Shown here piece after piece: positions 30,423-39,783 of a stretch of DNA of 64,000 nucleotides. The notes beneath the pieces were generated by a model, which worked only from the letters and a program-made list of their open reading frames with translations, did no database searches and had not been told where the DNA came from. Source of the stretch: Bradyrhizobium macuxiense. Its GTDB lineage: Bacteria > Pseudomonadota > Alphaproteobacteria > Rhizobiales > Xanthobacteraceae. Position numbers and translations under genes: made by a program. Every line of letters begins with the position of its first letter. Positions within the stretch are counted from its first letter, which is position 1. The DNA is taken from positions 165,725 to 229,724 of the forward strand of contig NZ_VITY01000010.1 in NCBI RefSeq assembly GCF_007993935.1, given 5' to 3'.

Positions 30423-31319
30423 TCACGCCCCCTCGATATGCTCGGCGATCACGGGGAAGTAATTATCCTTCGATCCCTTGTCGATCGCCTCCTGCAGCAC
30501 GGTGCCGATCAGCTCCGCGCCGCGGATCTTGATGCCGGCGTCGGCGGCGAGTTCCAGCGCGTAGGACAGATCCTTCAGCGCATATTCGGTCGAGAACGCG
30601 CGCTCCGGAAACACGCCGGGCACGATCGCCTTCATGCCGTGGTTGCGCAGCGCGAAGCTGTCGGCCGAGCCCTTCGACAGCGTTTCCAGCAAGAGCTTCG
30701 GATCGACGCCATTGTGCTTCGCCACCGCGACAGCCTCGGCCAGTGCGTTCACGGTTTCGAACAGCACCATGTTGTTGAGGATCTTGGTCACCTGCCCGGC
30801 TCCGACATCGCCGCAATTGGTGACGTCGGTGGCAAAGCAGCGGATCAAGGGCTCGATCGCGGCATAGAGCGCGGGCTCCGCACCGACCATCACGCTGAGC
30901 GTGCCGTCCTGCGCCGCCTGCCGGGTGCGCGCGATCGGTGCATCGGCCCAGGCCGCGCTCTTGGCCTTGAGCTGCGCGGCAAAGTCGCGGGTCTGGCTGA
31001 CCGAGGACGTGCCGAGATCGACCACGACCTGGCCGCTCCTGACGTTCTTCAAAATGCCGTCACCCTCGAACACCGCGCGCACATGCTTGGCGCTCGGCAG
31101 GCAGAGGAACAGCACATCGCTCTGCTTGATGACGTCGGCGACCGATGCGGCCACATCGGCGCCGTCGGCGCGGAGCCGTTGCAGCGGTTCGGCTGCGAGG
31201 TCGAACACCACGATGCGCTTGCCGCTCTTCTTGACGAGGTTGCGGCAGATCGGCTCACCCATCACGCCGAGGCCGATGAACCCAAGAGTCTTGGTGTCGG
31301 CAGTCTTGTAGTCAGTCAT
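30423..31319 (-). CDS. 3-hydroxyisobutyrate dehydrogenase family oxidoreductase
   Basis: A 298-residue beta-hydroxyacid dehydrogenase. The NAD(P) motif GFIGLGVMGEPICRNL is at about 12-27, and the catalytic Lys lies in GAGQVTKILNNMV. The substrate motif reads DAPIARTRQAAQDGTL instead of the common DAPVSGGxxGAxxGTL, with Arg in place of Gly, which suggests a substrate other than 3-hydroxyisobutyrate. It is 59 bp downstream of the lactonase-like gene on the same strand; the two probably form an operon. Confidence 0.88.
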   Translation of the reverse strand: MTDYKTADTKTLGFIGLGVMGEPICRNLVKKSGKRIVVFDLAAEPLQRLRADGADVAASVADVIKQSDVLFLCLPSAKHVRAVFEGDGILKNVRSGQVVVDLGTSSVSQTRDFAAQLKAKSAAWADAPIARTRQAAQDGTLSVMVGAEPALYAAIEPLIRCFATDVTNCGDVGAGQVTKILNNMVLFETVNALAEAVAVAKHNGVDPKLLLETLSKGSADSFALRNHGMKAIVPGVFPERAFSTEYALKDLSYALELAADAGIKIRGAELIGTVLQEAIDKGSKDNYFPVIAEHIEGA

Positions 31320-31378
31320 GTCGCTTCTTCTTTGACGTTTCTTGAGTGGTGGTGATGCGCCTCGCCCGATCGGCGAGG

Positions 31379-32185
31379 CTATTTCGCGAACGATCGCGAT
31401 GGCGCGAGATGCAGCGCGAACGCGTCGACCCTGTCGCTGGCGCGCGGATAGATCTCGCTGACGATCGGATCGTGGCCGGGGATGAAGCGGTCGGGATGAC
31501 CGGCGAGCCGCTCGACCGTCTCCCAGCCCTGCGCCATGTCGCCGACATTGTAGACGATCGGGAACGGGCTCTTCTTGTGCAGGTTCGCGTAGTAATGCGC
31601 GGCGTCCGACGCCAGCACGACCGGGCCGCGCGCGGTCTCGACCCGCACCACCTGCAGGCCGTCGGAATGGCCGCCGACGCGATGCACGGTGACGCCGGGT
31701 GCGATCTCGCCGTCGCCGGAATGGAAGGTGACGCGCTCGCCATAGACGTGGCGAACCATCTGCGTGACGTGCTCGATGGAGAACGGATGGCGCAGCATGC
31801 CGTTGCACATGCAGCGGCCGGTCGCGTAGCTCATCTCGCGTTCCTGCAGATGGAATTTGGCGTTCGGGAAGCGATCCAGATTACCCGCGTGGTCGTAATG
31901 CAGATGGGTGACGATGACGTCGCGGATCGCGTCGGCGCTGACGCCGAAGCCGGCCAGCGCATCGACCGGGTTGAGCGTCAGCTTGCGCGAGCGCGCCTTG
32001 GCCTCCTCGGCGTTGAAGCCGGTGTCGACCAGGATGTCGCGGCCGTGGCCGCGGATCAGCCAGACGAAATAATCCAGATCCTGCGCCGTGGTGTCATGCG
32101 GATCGGGCACCAGGAAGTTGAGGTGGGGCGTGCGCGGCGACATCGTCGCATAGCGCAGGGCGTAGATCTCGTAGGCGTTTCCCAT
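31379..32185 (-). CDS. MBL-fold lactonase-like hydrolase
   Basis: A 268-residue metallo-beta-lactamase-fold enzyme with the complete HLHYDHAG motif (about residue 93), later metal ligands in VGGHSDGLQ and LASDAAHYYAN, and IPGHDP. The order and spacing resemble the AiiA/AttM N-acyl homoserine lactonase family, which opens lactone rings. It could quench quorum signals or open a lactone intermediate of a catabolic route; the pairing with a hydroxyacid dehydrogenase makes the second idea reasonable (lactone opened, hydroxyacid oxidised). Neither is proven. Confidence 0.85.
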   Translation of the reverse strand: MGNAYEIYALRYATMSPRTPHLNFLVPDPHDTTAQDLDYFVWLIRGHGRDILVDTGFNAEEAKARSRKLTLNPVDALAGFGVSADAIRDVIVTHLHYDHAGNLDRFPNAKFHLQEREMSYATGRCMCNGMLRHPFSIEHVTQMVRHVYGERVTFHSGDGEIAPGVTVHRVGGHSDGLQVVRVETARGPVVLASDAAHYYANLHKKSPFPIVYNVGDMAQGWETVERLAGHPDRFIPGHDPIVSEIYPRASDRVDAFALHLAPSRSFAK

Positions 32186-32568
32186 CGGTTTCGCTCTTGT
32201 TTGCGGTCTTGTTTGCAGGTCTTTTTAAATGGCTTGCCGTCCCGGACACAAAGCCATCGCCTCGCGCAAAGGTCAAACCGCGCGCAGTACGACGAGTGCA
32301 TGACAGGGCGGCCGCAGCCTCTGTGAATGCAATCACATTATCGGCTCGCCGGAACCGGCACCATGCCAGGACGGCGATGGCCGCCATGACCGCATGCTGT
32401 TGCACTGCGGCCTCGCTGCGTCACCGCGATAAACGATGCTGCCGCAAGCCGTTGACGGGAGTTTGGCCGTGGTTTGATAATGCAATTTCGCTAGAGTAAG
32501 GTTCCCGAGGCGCAGGCTGGAAGCGGCGCCGTTTCATTGGAATGCCGCGATCTGGATTTGCCGCGATT

Positions 32569-34158
32569 ATGAAAATCCGCCTTGCCTTGCTCGCCACGCT
32601 GATTTTTTCAATCGCGTCGCCTCTCCCGTCCTTCGCCGTCGGCGACCGCTTCGCGCTGGTCATCGGCAACGCCAAATATCCCGATGCCGATGCGCCGCTG
32701 AAGGAGCCGGTCAACGACGCGCGTGACGTCGCCGACGAGCTCAAGCGCGACGGCTTCACCGTCGAGGTCGGCGAGAACCTGACCGGCGACGGCATGCGCC
32801 GCGCCTTCGACCGGCTCTATGGCAAGATCAAGCCGGGCTCGGTCGCGCTGATCTTCTTCTCCGGCTACGGCATCCAGTCGAACCGGCAGAGCTACATGAT
32901 CCCGGTCGATGCCCAGATCTGGGCCGAGGCCGACGTCCGCCGCGACGGCTTCAGCCTCGAGACCGTGCTCGGCGAAATCAACAGCCGCGGCGCTGGGGTG
33001 AAGATCGCCCTGATCGACGCCTCCAGGCGCAACCCGTTCGAGCGCCGCTTCCGCAGCTTCTCGGCAGGTCTCGCCCCTGTGATCGCGCCCAACGGTACGC
33101 TCGTCATGTATTCGGCGGCGCTGTCGTCGGTCGTCTCTGATAATGGCAGCGACCACAGCCTGTTCGTGCGGGAACTGCTGAAGGAGATCCGCACCCCCGA
33201 TTTGATGGCCGAGGAGACGCTGAACCGGACCCGCGTCGGCGTCACCCGCGCCTCGCGGCAGGAGCAAGTGCCGTGGATCTCGTCGTCACTGGCTGAAGAT
33301 TTCTCGTTCATTCCAAGCGGCGCAGCCACTCAAAGCGGCGCGCCGGGATCGCCAAATGCCGCGCCCGCGCCGACCGCATCGCCGTCAACTGAGGTAGCGA
33401 CGGCACCGCCGGCCGCGCCCCCGCCGGCACCGCCTGCAACAACGCCCGCCCCGCCCGCTGCAACGCCGACGCCGGCACCGGCGCCTCCTGCGGCAACGGC
33501 ACCGACGCCGCCACCGGCGCCGCCGAAGCCCTCCGTCGCGACAGCGCCGACGGCACCGCCGCCCGCGCCGAAGGGGCCCGAGATCGCCCTGCCGCCGCCC
33601 GCGCCTCCGCCGCCGGTGGTGATCCAGCCCACGCCGGCGCCGAGCAATTCGCCGGTGCTCGCCGACGATCCGACGATCAAGAGCCTGAGCGAGAAACTGG
33701 ACAAGAACCCTGACGATGCAGCAGCGCTGTATCGCCGCGGCCAGGTCTATGCCAGCAAGGGTGCTTACGACCTCGCGGTGAAGGACTTCACCAATTCGCT
33801 GCGGCTGAACCCGAAGGATGTCGAGGCCTACAACAACCGCTGCTGGGTCCGCACCGTGATCGGCGACCTGCAGGCGGCGCTGAAGGACTGCAACGAGGCG
33901 CTGCGGCTGCGCCCGAACTTCGTCGACGCGCTCGACAGCCGCGGCCTGATGAACCTGAAGGGCGGGCAGAACAAGAACGCCATCGCCGATTTCGACGCCG
34001 CACTGAAGATCAACCCGCGGCTGACCTCGTCGCTGTACGGGCGCGGCCTCGCCAAGAAGCGCAACGGTGCGGTCGCGGAAGGCGATCTCGACATCGCCAA
34101 CGCCAAGGCGATGGACCCGAACATCGTCAAGGAATTCGCCGACTACGGCGTCCAGTAA
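32569..34158 (+). CDS. caspase-fold (peptidase C14-like) protein with TPRs, catalytic residues lost
   Basis: A 529-residue exported protein. Signal peptide MKIRLALLATLIFSIASPLPSFA supports the ATG at 32569; an in-frame ATG at 32542 is the alternative. The caspase domain (about 25-230) has FALVIGNAKYPDADAPL and VNDARDVADEL, but the catalytic His of SGHG is Tyr (SGYG, codon 32866) and the Cys of DACR is Ser (DASR, codon 33022), so it should not cleave peptides. A Pro/Ala-rich linker of about 95 residues follows, then three TPR units to the C-terminus. It precedes an OmpA-like gene and an RND efflux pair. A scaffold role in the periplasm is likely. A 383-bp gene-free region lies upstream, in which I see only a short TCTTGTTTGC direct repeat. 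Confidence 0.85.
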   Translation: MKIRLALLATLIFSIASPLPSFAVGDRFALVIGNAKYPDADAPLKEPVNDARDVADELKRDGFTVEVGENLTGDGMRRAFDRLYGKIKPGSVALIFFSGYGIQSNRQSYMIPVDAQIWAEADVRRDGFSLETVLGEINSRGAGVKIALIDASRRNPFERRFRSFSAGLAPVIAPNGTLVMYSAALSSVVSDNGSDHSLFVRELLKEIRTPDLMAEETLNRTRVGVTRASRQEQVPWISSSLAEDFSFIPSGAATQSGAPGSPNAAPAPTASPSTEVATAPPAAPPPAPPATTPAPPAATPTPAPAPPAATAPTPPPAPPKPSVATAPTAPPPAPKGPEIALPPPAPPPPVVIQPTPAPSNSPVLADDPTIKSLSEKLDKNPDDAAALYRRGQVYASKGAYDLAVKDFTNSLRLNPKDVEAYNNRCWVRTVIGDLQAALKDCNEALRLRPNFVDALDSRGLMNLKGGQNKNAIADFDAALKINPRLTSSLYGRGLAKKRNGAVAEGDLDIANAKAMDPNIVKEFADYGVQ

Positions 34159-34299
34159 CAAATGGACGACGGCCTGTCGCGGCTCGAACCGCTGATGCAA
34201 TCGCGCGACTAATCTGAGGGTGCGGGCCGGGCAGCGATGCCGGCCAATCGATCTGAAGCGTTGCATGGAACCGCGCCAGCCGGCGCAGGAGGGACCGAA

Positions 34300-34953
34300 A
34301 TGTTCAAGCCGTCGGCAAAGGCCGCGATCCTCTCATTCGTGACCGCCGGCGCCGTGCTGTCGTTCGGCATGGCGGCCGCCTACGCCGGTGACGATGTCAC
34401 CGAGGACCAGATCATCAAGGCGCTGACGCCCCAGAAGAAGCCGCTGACCCGCGGCCTTTCGGTCGGCCCGCAGACCACCTCGCCGGGGCTGAATGCCGAC
34501 CAGGCCAAATTCGTGCAGAGCGTCCGCGGCCGCGCCACCCGCTCGCTGTCCTCGACTGAGCGCGAGGAAATCGCGACCATCGTCCAGGACAAGCCGAAGA
34601 TCGATCTCGAGATCAATTTCGATTACAACTCCGCCGACATCAGCGCGAAATCACTGCCCTCGGTGCAGGCGCTCGGCCGCGCCCTCACTAATCAGGACCT
34701 CAAGGGCTCGACCTTCGTGGTCGCGGGCCACACCGACGCCGCCGGCGGCGAGGACTACAATCAGGGCCTCTCGGAGCGCCGCGCCGACGCCATCAAGCGC
34801 TATCTGGTCGACAAATACGGCATCAACGGCACCGATCTGGTCACCGTCGGCTATGGCAAGAGCAAGTTGAAGGACCCGAGCCACCCGATGGCCGACATCA
34901 ACCGGCGCGTCCAGGTGGTCAACGTCGAAAACAAGGACACTGCGTCCAAGTAA
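34300..34953 (+). CDS. OmpA-family peptidoglycan-associated protein
   Basis: A 217-residue secreted protein with signal peptide (AAILSFVTAGAVLSFGMAAAYA), a linker region and a C-terminal OmpA-like domain (about 100-210): INFDYNSADIS, VAGHTDAAGGEDYNQGLSERRADAIKRYL, VGYGKSKL and NRRVQV. This domain binds peptidoglycan; there is no beta-barrel. The ATG at 34300 has AGGAGGGACC upstream; the longer frame from 34237 lacks a site. Sits 141 bp after the caspase-fold gene and ends before a hairpin at 35025. Confidence 0.92.
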   Translation: MFKPSAKAAILSFVTAGAVLSFGMAAAYAGDDVTEDQIIKALTPQKKPLTRGLSVGPQTTSPGLNADQAKFVQSVRGRATRSLSSTEREEIATIVQDKPKIDLEINFDYNSADISAKSLPSVQALGRALTNQDLKGSTFVVAGHTDAAGGEDYNQGLSERRADAIKRYLVDKYGINGTDLVTVGYGKSKLKDPSHPMADINRRVQVVNVENKDTASK

Positions 34954-35024
34954 TCTGGTCCAAGTGATCCGGTCCAAATGATCCGGATGTGATGGGCGGT
35001 GGCGTAGCCGCTTTTTGAGGTTAC

Positions 35025-35054
35025 AATGCGTCCCGCACCCCGGCGGGGCGCATT
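35025..35054 (+). terminator. hairpin after the OmpA-like gene
   Basis: AATGCGTCCCGC and GCGGGGCGCATT pair over 12 bp (one G-T pair) around a 6-nt loop, followed by TTGCTTG, not a clean T-run. It lies in the 288-bp gap before the membrane fusion gene and may end or attenuate the upstream transcript. Short repeated GGTCCAA/TGATCCGG units precede it at 34956-34986. Confidence 0.45.
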
Positions 35055-35241
35055 TGCTTGAGGGCAGAAGCCCAGAGCAGCCCACAGGTGACCCGCCTCA
35101 CATGACGTCAGGGCTTGATCCGGAACAATGGACACCGGCCCTCCGCATGCTCAAGGAATACGATGGCGAGCGTGATGAGACTTCGACGAGCGCCCAAGAC
35201 AATCCCTGTCGATACGCGCCAAGCTCTGGATTGATCAGGCG

Positions 35242-36159
35242 ATGAACTTTTCCCAATACCTCAAGCCTGCGCTCGGCACGGTGGTCTTCCTCGCGCTGGC
35301 TGTCGCCTATTACGCGTTCGAGCACCGCTCCCATCCGGAGGAGAAGGAGACGCCGGGCCAGGCGCTGGTCGTGGTGACGAAGTCGACCAATGCCTGCTTC
35401 TCCGACATGGTCCGCGTCACCGGCTTCATCGTGCCGCGCCGCGAGGCGCAGGTGAATGTCGACCAGGACGGCTCCAAGGTCACCGACGTCCTGGTGCGCG
35501 AGGGCGACACCGTGACCGAGAACCAGGAACTGGCGCGGCTGACCCCACCGCCGCAGCAGGCCGCCCAGGCCAATGCCAAGCCGGTCGTGCTGCGCGCACC
35601 GGCCGCCGGCCTCGTCACAGAGGTGCGCACCGCGCCCGGCGCCCCGGCCTCGCCGCAGGCTCCCCCGATGTTCAAGATCTCGGTCAACAACGAGATCGAG
35701 CTCGACGCCGAGGTGCCGGGCTTCCAGCTCCTCAAGCTCAATCCCGGCGCCAATGTCCGGATCAGCCGTGACGACGCGCCCGACATCGTCGGCAAGGTCC
35801 GCCAGATCTCGCCGCAGATCGACCGCGCCACCCAGCTCGGCCACGTCCGCATCACCATCAACAACAATCCGACGCTGAAGGTCGGTATGTTCGCACGCGC
35901 CAATATCGACGCCAAGCGCTCCTGCGGCGTTGCGGTGCCGCGCACCGCGATCGACCGACTGACCTTGCAGGTCGTGAAGGGCAACACCGTCGAGACCCGC
36001 AGGGTGCGCGTCGGGCTGACCTCCGATACCTCGACCGAAATCCTTGAAGGCCTCGACGTCGGCGAAATCGTCGTGGCCGATGCTGGCACGTCGCTGCATG
36101 ACGGCGACCAGATCAAGACCATGTTCGCCGACGAACTCGATCGCACGCGATCACGCTAA
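35242..36159 (+). CDS. RND membrane fusion protein (HlyD family)
   Basis: A 305-residue periplasmic adaptor with an N-terminal membrane anchor (about 8-26). The lipoyl half-motif VNVDQDGSKVTDVLVREGDTVTENQELARL, the beta-barrel (GANVRISRDDAPDIVGKV) and the C-terminal SCGVAVPRTAIDR...VVKGNTVETRRVRVGLT membrane-proximal part are present; the coiled-coil hairpin is very short or missing. It is directly followed by the RND pump. It is a paralogue of the protein at 49367-50245, with which it shares the CF(S/G) start and the SCGVAVP/ETRRV blocks. Confidence 0.88.
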   Translation: MNFSQYLKPALGTVVFLALAVAYYAFEHRSHPEEKETPGQALVVVTKSTNACFSDMVRVTGFIVPRREAQVNVDQDGSKVTDVLVREGDTVTENQELARLTPPPQQAAQANAKPVVLRAPAAGLVTEVRTAPGAPASPQAPPMFKISVNNEIELDAEVPGFQLLKLNPGANVRISRDDAPDIVGKVRQISPQIDRATQLGHVRITINNNPTLKVGMFARANIDAKRSCGVAVPRTAIDRLTLQVVKGNTVETRRVRVGLTSDTSTEILEGLDVGEIVVADAGTSLHDGDQIKTMFADELDRTRSR

Positions 36160-36172
36160 TTCGGGCACGCTA

Positions 36173-39100
36173 ATGGCTTTGAACATCTCGGCATGGTCGA
36201 TCCGGAACCCGCTTCCCTCGATCGTCTTCTCGATCATCCTGCTGGTGCTGGGGTGGGTCTCCTTCACCAAGCTCGCGGTGACGCGGCTGCCGAGCGCCGA
36301 CATTCCGGTGATCTCGGTCGCGGTCTCGCAATTCGGCGCCGCGCCGTCTGAACTTGAATCACAGGTCACCAAGACGATCGAGGACGGCGTCTCCGGCGTC
36401 GAGGGCGTGCGCCATATCTCCTCATCGATCACCGACGGCCTGTCGGTGACCACGATCCAGTTTGCGCTCGAGACCAACACCGACCGCGCCCTCAACGACG
36501 TCAAGGACGCGGTGACGCGGGTGCGCGCCAACCTGCCGCAGAACGTCACCGAGCCGCTGATCCAGCGCGTCGACGTAATCGGCCTGCCGATTGTTACGTA
36601 TGCTGCGATCTCGCCGGGCAAAACGCCGGAGCAGCTCTCATACTTTGTCGACGACGTGGTCAAGCGCGCGCTGCAGGGTGTGCGCGGCGTCGCCCAGGTC
36701 GAGCGCATCGGCGGTGTCGAGCGCGAGATCCTGGTCTCGCTCGATCCCGACAAGCTGCAGGCGGTGGGGCTCACCGCGGTCAATGTCAGCCAGATCCTGC
36801 GCGGCACCAATGTCGACGTTGCCGGCGGCCGCGCCGAGATCGGCAAGAACGACCAGGCGATCCGGACGCTGGCCGGCGCCAAGACGCTGAACGAGCTCGC
36901 CGGCACCATGATTCCACTGTTCGGCGGCGGCGAGATCCGGCTCGACGATCTCGGCACCGTCACCGACACCATCGCCGACCGCCGCACCTTCGCCCGCTTC
37001 AACGGCGAGCCGGTGGTGGCGCTCGGCATCAAGCGCTCCAAGGGCGCCAGCGACGTCGTCGTCGCGGCCGCCGTGCAGAAGCGGATCGACGCGCTGAAGA
37101 TCGCCTATCCCGACGTCGACCTCAAGCTGATCGACACCTCGGTCGAGTTCACCAAGGGCAATTACGAGGCCGCGATCTCGACCCTGTTCGAGGGCGCGAT
37201 CCTCGCCGTCATCATCGTGCTGCTGTTCCTGCGCGACATGCGCGCCACCATCATCGCCGCGGTCTCGCTGCCGCTGTCGATCTTCCCGGCATTCTGGGCG
37301 ATGGACCTGCTCGGCTTCTCGCTCAATCTGGTCTCGTTCCTCGCCATCACGCTATCGACGGGCATTCTCGTCGACGACGCCATCGTCGAGATCGAGAACA
37401 TCGTCCGCCACATGCGGATGGGCAAGACGCCTTATCGTGCTGCCCTCGAAGCGGCCGACGAGATCGGCCTTGCGGTGATCGCGATCTCGCTCACCATCAT
37501 CGCGATCTTTGCCCCCGCAAGCTTCATGTCCGGCATCGCGGGACAATTCTTCAAGCAGTTCGGTATCACCGTCTCGGTGCAGGTGTTCTTCTCGCTGCTC
37601 GCCGCGCGCTTCGTGACGCCGATGCTGGCGGCCTATTTCCTCAAGCACCACGACCACGACGACCCGCCCCCCGGCCGCATCCTGCGCACCTATCATAGCC
37701 TCGTCACCTGGTCGGTGAAGCACCACTACGTCACCGTGCTGCTCGGCTTTGCGGTGTTCGCCGCATCGATCTGGAGCATCACGCTGCTGCCGCAAGGCTT
37801 CCTGCCGGCGCAGGACACCGCGCGCTCGCTGCTGGCGATGGAGCTGCCGCCCGGCTCGCAGCTTGCCTACACCGAGAAGGTCACCGAGGAGATCGTGGCG
37901 CGGCTGCGCAAGCGGCCCGAGGTGCGCAGCGTGTTCGTCGATGGCGGCCGCGTGCCGCCGGGCATCCAGGAGGTGCGCCGCGCCGCGCTGATCATCAACT
38001 ACACGCCGAAGGCGGACCGCCGGATCACCCAGCGCGAGCTGGAGCTGTCGATCGGCAAGGAGCTCGATAACGTCCCCGACATCCGGTTCTGGTTCCTCGA
38101 CGAGAACGGCCTGCGGGCCATCTCGCTGGTCGTCACCGGAACCGACAGCAATATCGTCAACAACGTCGCCAGCGAGCTAGCGACGCAGATGAAGCGGATC
38201 CCGATCATCGCCAATGTGATCTCGGAGACCGCGCTGGACCGGCCCGAGCTGCGGATCCGGCCGCGCGCCGAGCTCGCGGCGCGGCTCGGCGTCTCGACCG
38301 AGAGTCTGTCGCAGACCATCCGCGTCGCCACCATCGGCGACGTCGGCCCGGCGCTGGCGAAGTTCGACGCCGGCGAGCGCCAGGTGCCGATCCGCGTCCA
38401 GCTCGAGGACAATGCGCGCAGCGATCTGCAGATGCTGGAGCAGCTGCGCGTGCCGCTCGGCCAACGCGGCGAGCGCGGCGGCGTGCCGCTGTCCGTCGTG
38501 GCCGACATCCAGCTCGACCAGGGCCCGACCAGCATCAACCGCTACGACCGCGAGCGGCAGGCCACCGTCGCGGCCGACCTGGTCGGCAATGCCGCGCTCG
38601 GCGATGCCACCAAGCTGATCTACGACCTGCCGGTCATGAAGAGCCTGCCGAAGGGCGTCAAGGTCAGCCCGTCCGGCGACGCCGAGAGCCTCGCCGAGCT
38701 CTCCGACGGCTTCGCCACCGCGATAACCGCCGGCCTGATGATGGTCTATGCCGTGCTGGTGCTGCTGTTCGGCACCTTCCTGCAGCCGATCACCATCCTG
38801 TTCTCGCTGCCGCTCTCGATCGGCGGCGCGATCGGCGCGCTGCTCCTGACCGGCAAGCAGCTCACCACGCCGGTGTGGATCGGCATCCTGATGCTGATGG
38901 GCATCGTCACCAAGAACGCCATCATGCTGGTGGAATTCGCGGTGGAGGCGATCCGCGACGGCAAGGCGCGCGAGGAAGCCATGATCGACGCCGGCATGAA
39001 GCGCGCCCGGCCGATCGTGATGACCACCATCGCGATGGCCGCCGGCATGATGCCATCAGCGCTGGCGTTCGGCGCCGGCGGCGAATTCCGCTCGCCGATG

Positions 39101-39325
39101 GCGCTCGCGGTGATCGGCGGCCTGATCTTCTCGACCGTGCTGTCGCTGGTGTTCGTGCCGGCGATGTTCATGGTGATGGACGACATCGGCGGCCTGATCT
39201 GGCGCTTCGGCAAGCGGCTTGTGGTCTCGCATGCCGACCACGAGCTGGCCCCGAACGAACACCAGGGCGACCAGACCAAGCGGCAGGGCGGCCCGCCGAG
39301 CATGATCTCGCCGGCGGCGGAGTGA
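36173..39325 (+). CDS. RND efflux pump, AcrB/MexB-like inner membrane transporter
   Basis: A 1050-residue proton-driven exporter with 12 predicted membrane helices in the RND layout: TM1, a large periplasmic loop, TM2-7, a second loop, TM8-12. The N-terminal ISAWSIRNPLPSIVFSIILLVLGW, the TM4 stretch with LSTGILVDDAIVEIENIVRHM (proton-relay Asp pair) and GIVTKNAIMLVEFAVEAIRDG are typical. The frame stays open upstream but the ATG at 36173, 13 bp after the adaptor stop, is used. No outer-membrane channel gene is nearby, so it must borrow a TolC-like partner. Substrate unknown. Confidence 0.94.
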   Translation: MALNISAWSIRNPLPSIVFSIILLVLGWVSFTKLAVTRLPSADIPVISVAVSQFGAAPSELESQVTKTIEDGVSGVEGVRHISSSITDGLSVTTIQFALETNTDRALNDVKDAVTRVRANLPQNVTEPLIQRVDVIGLPIVTYAAISPGKTPEQLSYFVDDVVKRALQGVRGVAQVERIGGVEREILVSLDPDKLQAVGLTAVNVSQILRGTNVDVAGGRAEIGKNDQAIRTLAGAKTLNELAGTMIPLFGGGEIRLDDLGTVTDTIADRRTFARFNGEPVVALGIKRSKGASDVVVAAAVQKRIDALKIAYPDVDLKLIDTSVEFTKGNYEAAISTLFEGAILAVIIVLLFLRDMRATIIAAVSLPLSIFPAFWAMDLLGFSLNLVSFLAITLSTGILVDDAIVEIENIVRHMRMGKTPYRAALEAADEIGLAVIAISLTIIAIFAPASFMSGIAGQFFKQFGITVSVQVFFSLLAARFVTPMLAAYFLKHHDHDDPPPGRILRTYHSLVTWSVKHHYVTVLLGFAVFAASIWSITLLPQGFLPAQDTARSLLAMELPPGSQLAYTEKVTEEIVARLRKRPEVRSVFVDGGRVPPGIQEVRRAALIINYTPKADRRITQRELELSIGKELDNVPDIRFWFLDENGLRAISLVVTGTDSNIVNNVASELATQMKRIPIIANVISETALDRPELRIRPRAELAARLGVSTESLSQTIRVATIGDVGPALAKFDAGERQVPIRVQLEDNARSDLQMLEQLRVPLGQRGERGGVPLSVVADIQLDQGPTSINRYDRERQATVAADLVGNAALGDATKLIYDLPVMKSLPKGVKVSPSGDAESLAELSDGFATAITAGLMMVYAVLVLLFGTFLQPITILFSLPLSIGGAIGALLLTGKQLTTPVWIGILMLMGIVTKNAIMLVEFAVEAIRDGKAREEAMIDAGMKRARPIVMTTIAMAAGMMPSALAFGAGGEFRSPMALAVIGGLIFSTVLSLVFVPAMFMVMDDIGGLIWRFGKRLVVSHADHELAPNEHQGDQTKRQGGPPSMISPAAE

Positions 39326-39783
39326 GCCGGGCTCATGCGGCGTCAGCGGCGCGACCCGTACGAGATGGCGTACTCCAAAAATATCGAAAACAACCCCATG
39401 CAAAGGAGCTGACGGGGGTCGCGCTCAACAAGGCAACTTGACACGTCGGCCAAATCAGGGCTACATTTCTAATATTCAGAAATTTTACCCCTCGCTCGCC
39501 ATAGGATAGGGGCGGCTAATCTCCGCATACTCCAGCTACCATCCGAGCGGAGGCGGCTTCTCGCCCCTGAAGATCGCATGCCACACCTAAAGAACCCGCA
39601 GGTCTAGTTCCGCATCTCCCGTCGCCGACCTTTGCTCAGATGGCTGCAATGTCCGCTTTCGGCAGATGAGCCGGCTTAGGACAGGCAGGCGGCCATAGTC
39701 GGCTTATCACCCGTTGCGGACATTTCGCCATGACGCTACCGATAGGCATGGTCGTGCGCAACGTAAAGTATAGAGCTGAGTAG
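39326..39783. other. gene-free, lower-GC stretch with repeat remnants
   Basis: No convincing gene in 458 bp. Base composition falls below the neighbourhood, and from about 39645 a GTCCGCTTTCGGCAGATGAG element is met that resembles a widespread Rhizobiales repeat (usually ATGTCCGCTTTGGGTC...). A related piece recurs after the next gene near 40560-40605. The region looks like an acquired or rearranged segment. Confidence 0.4.
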
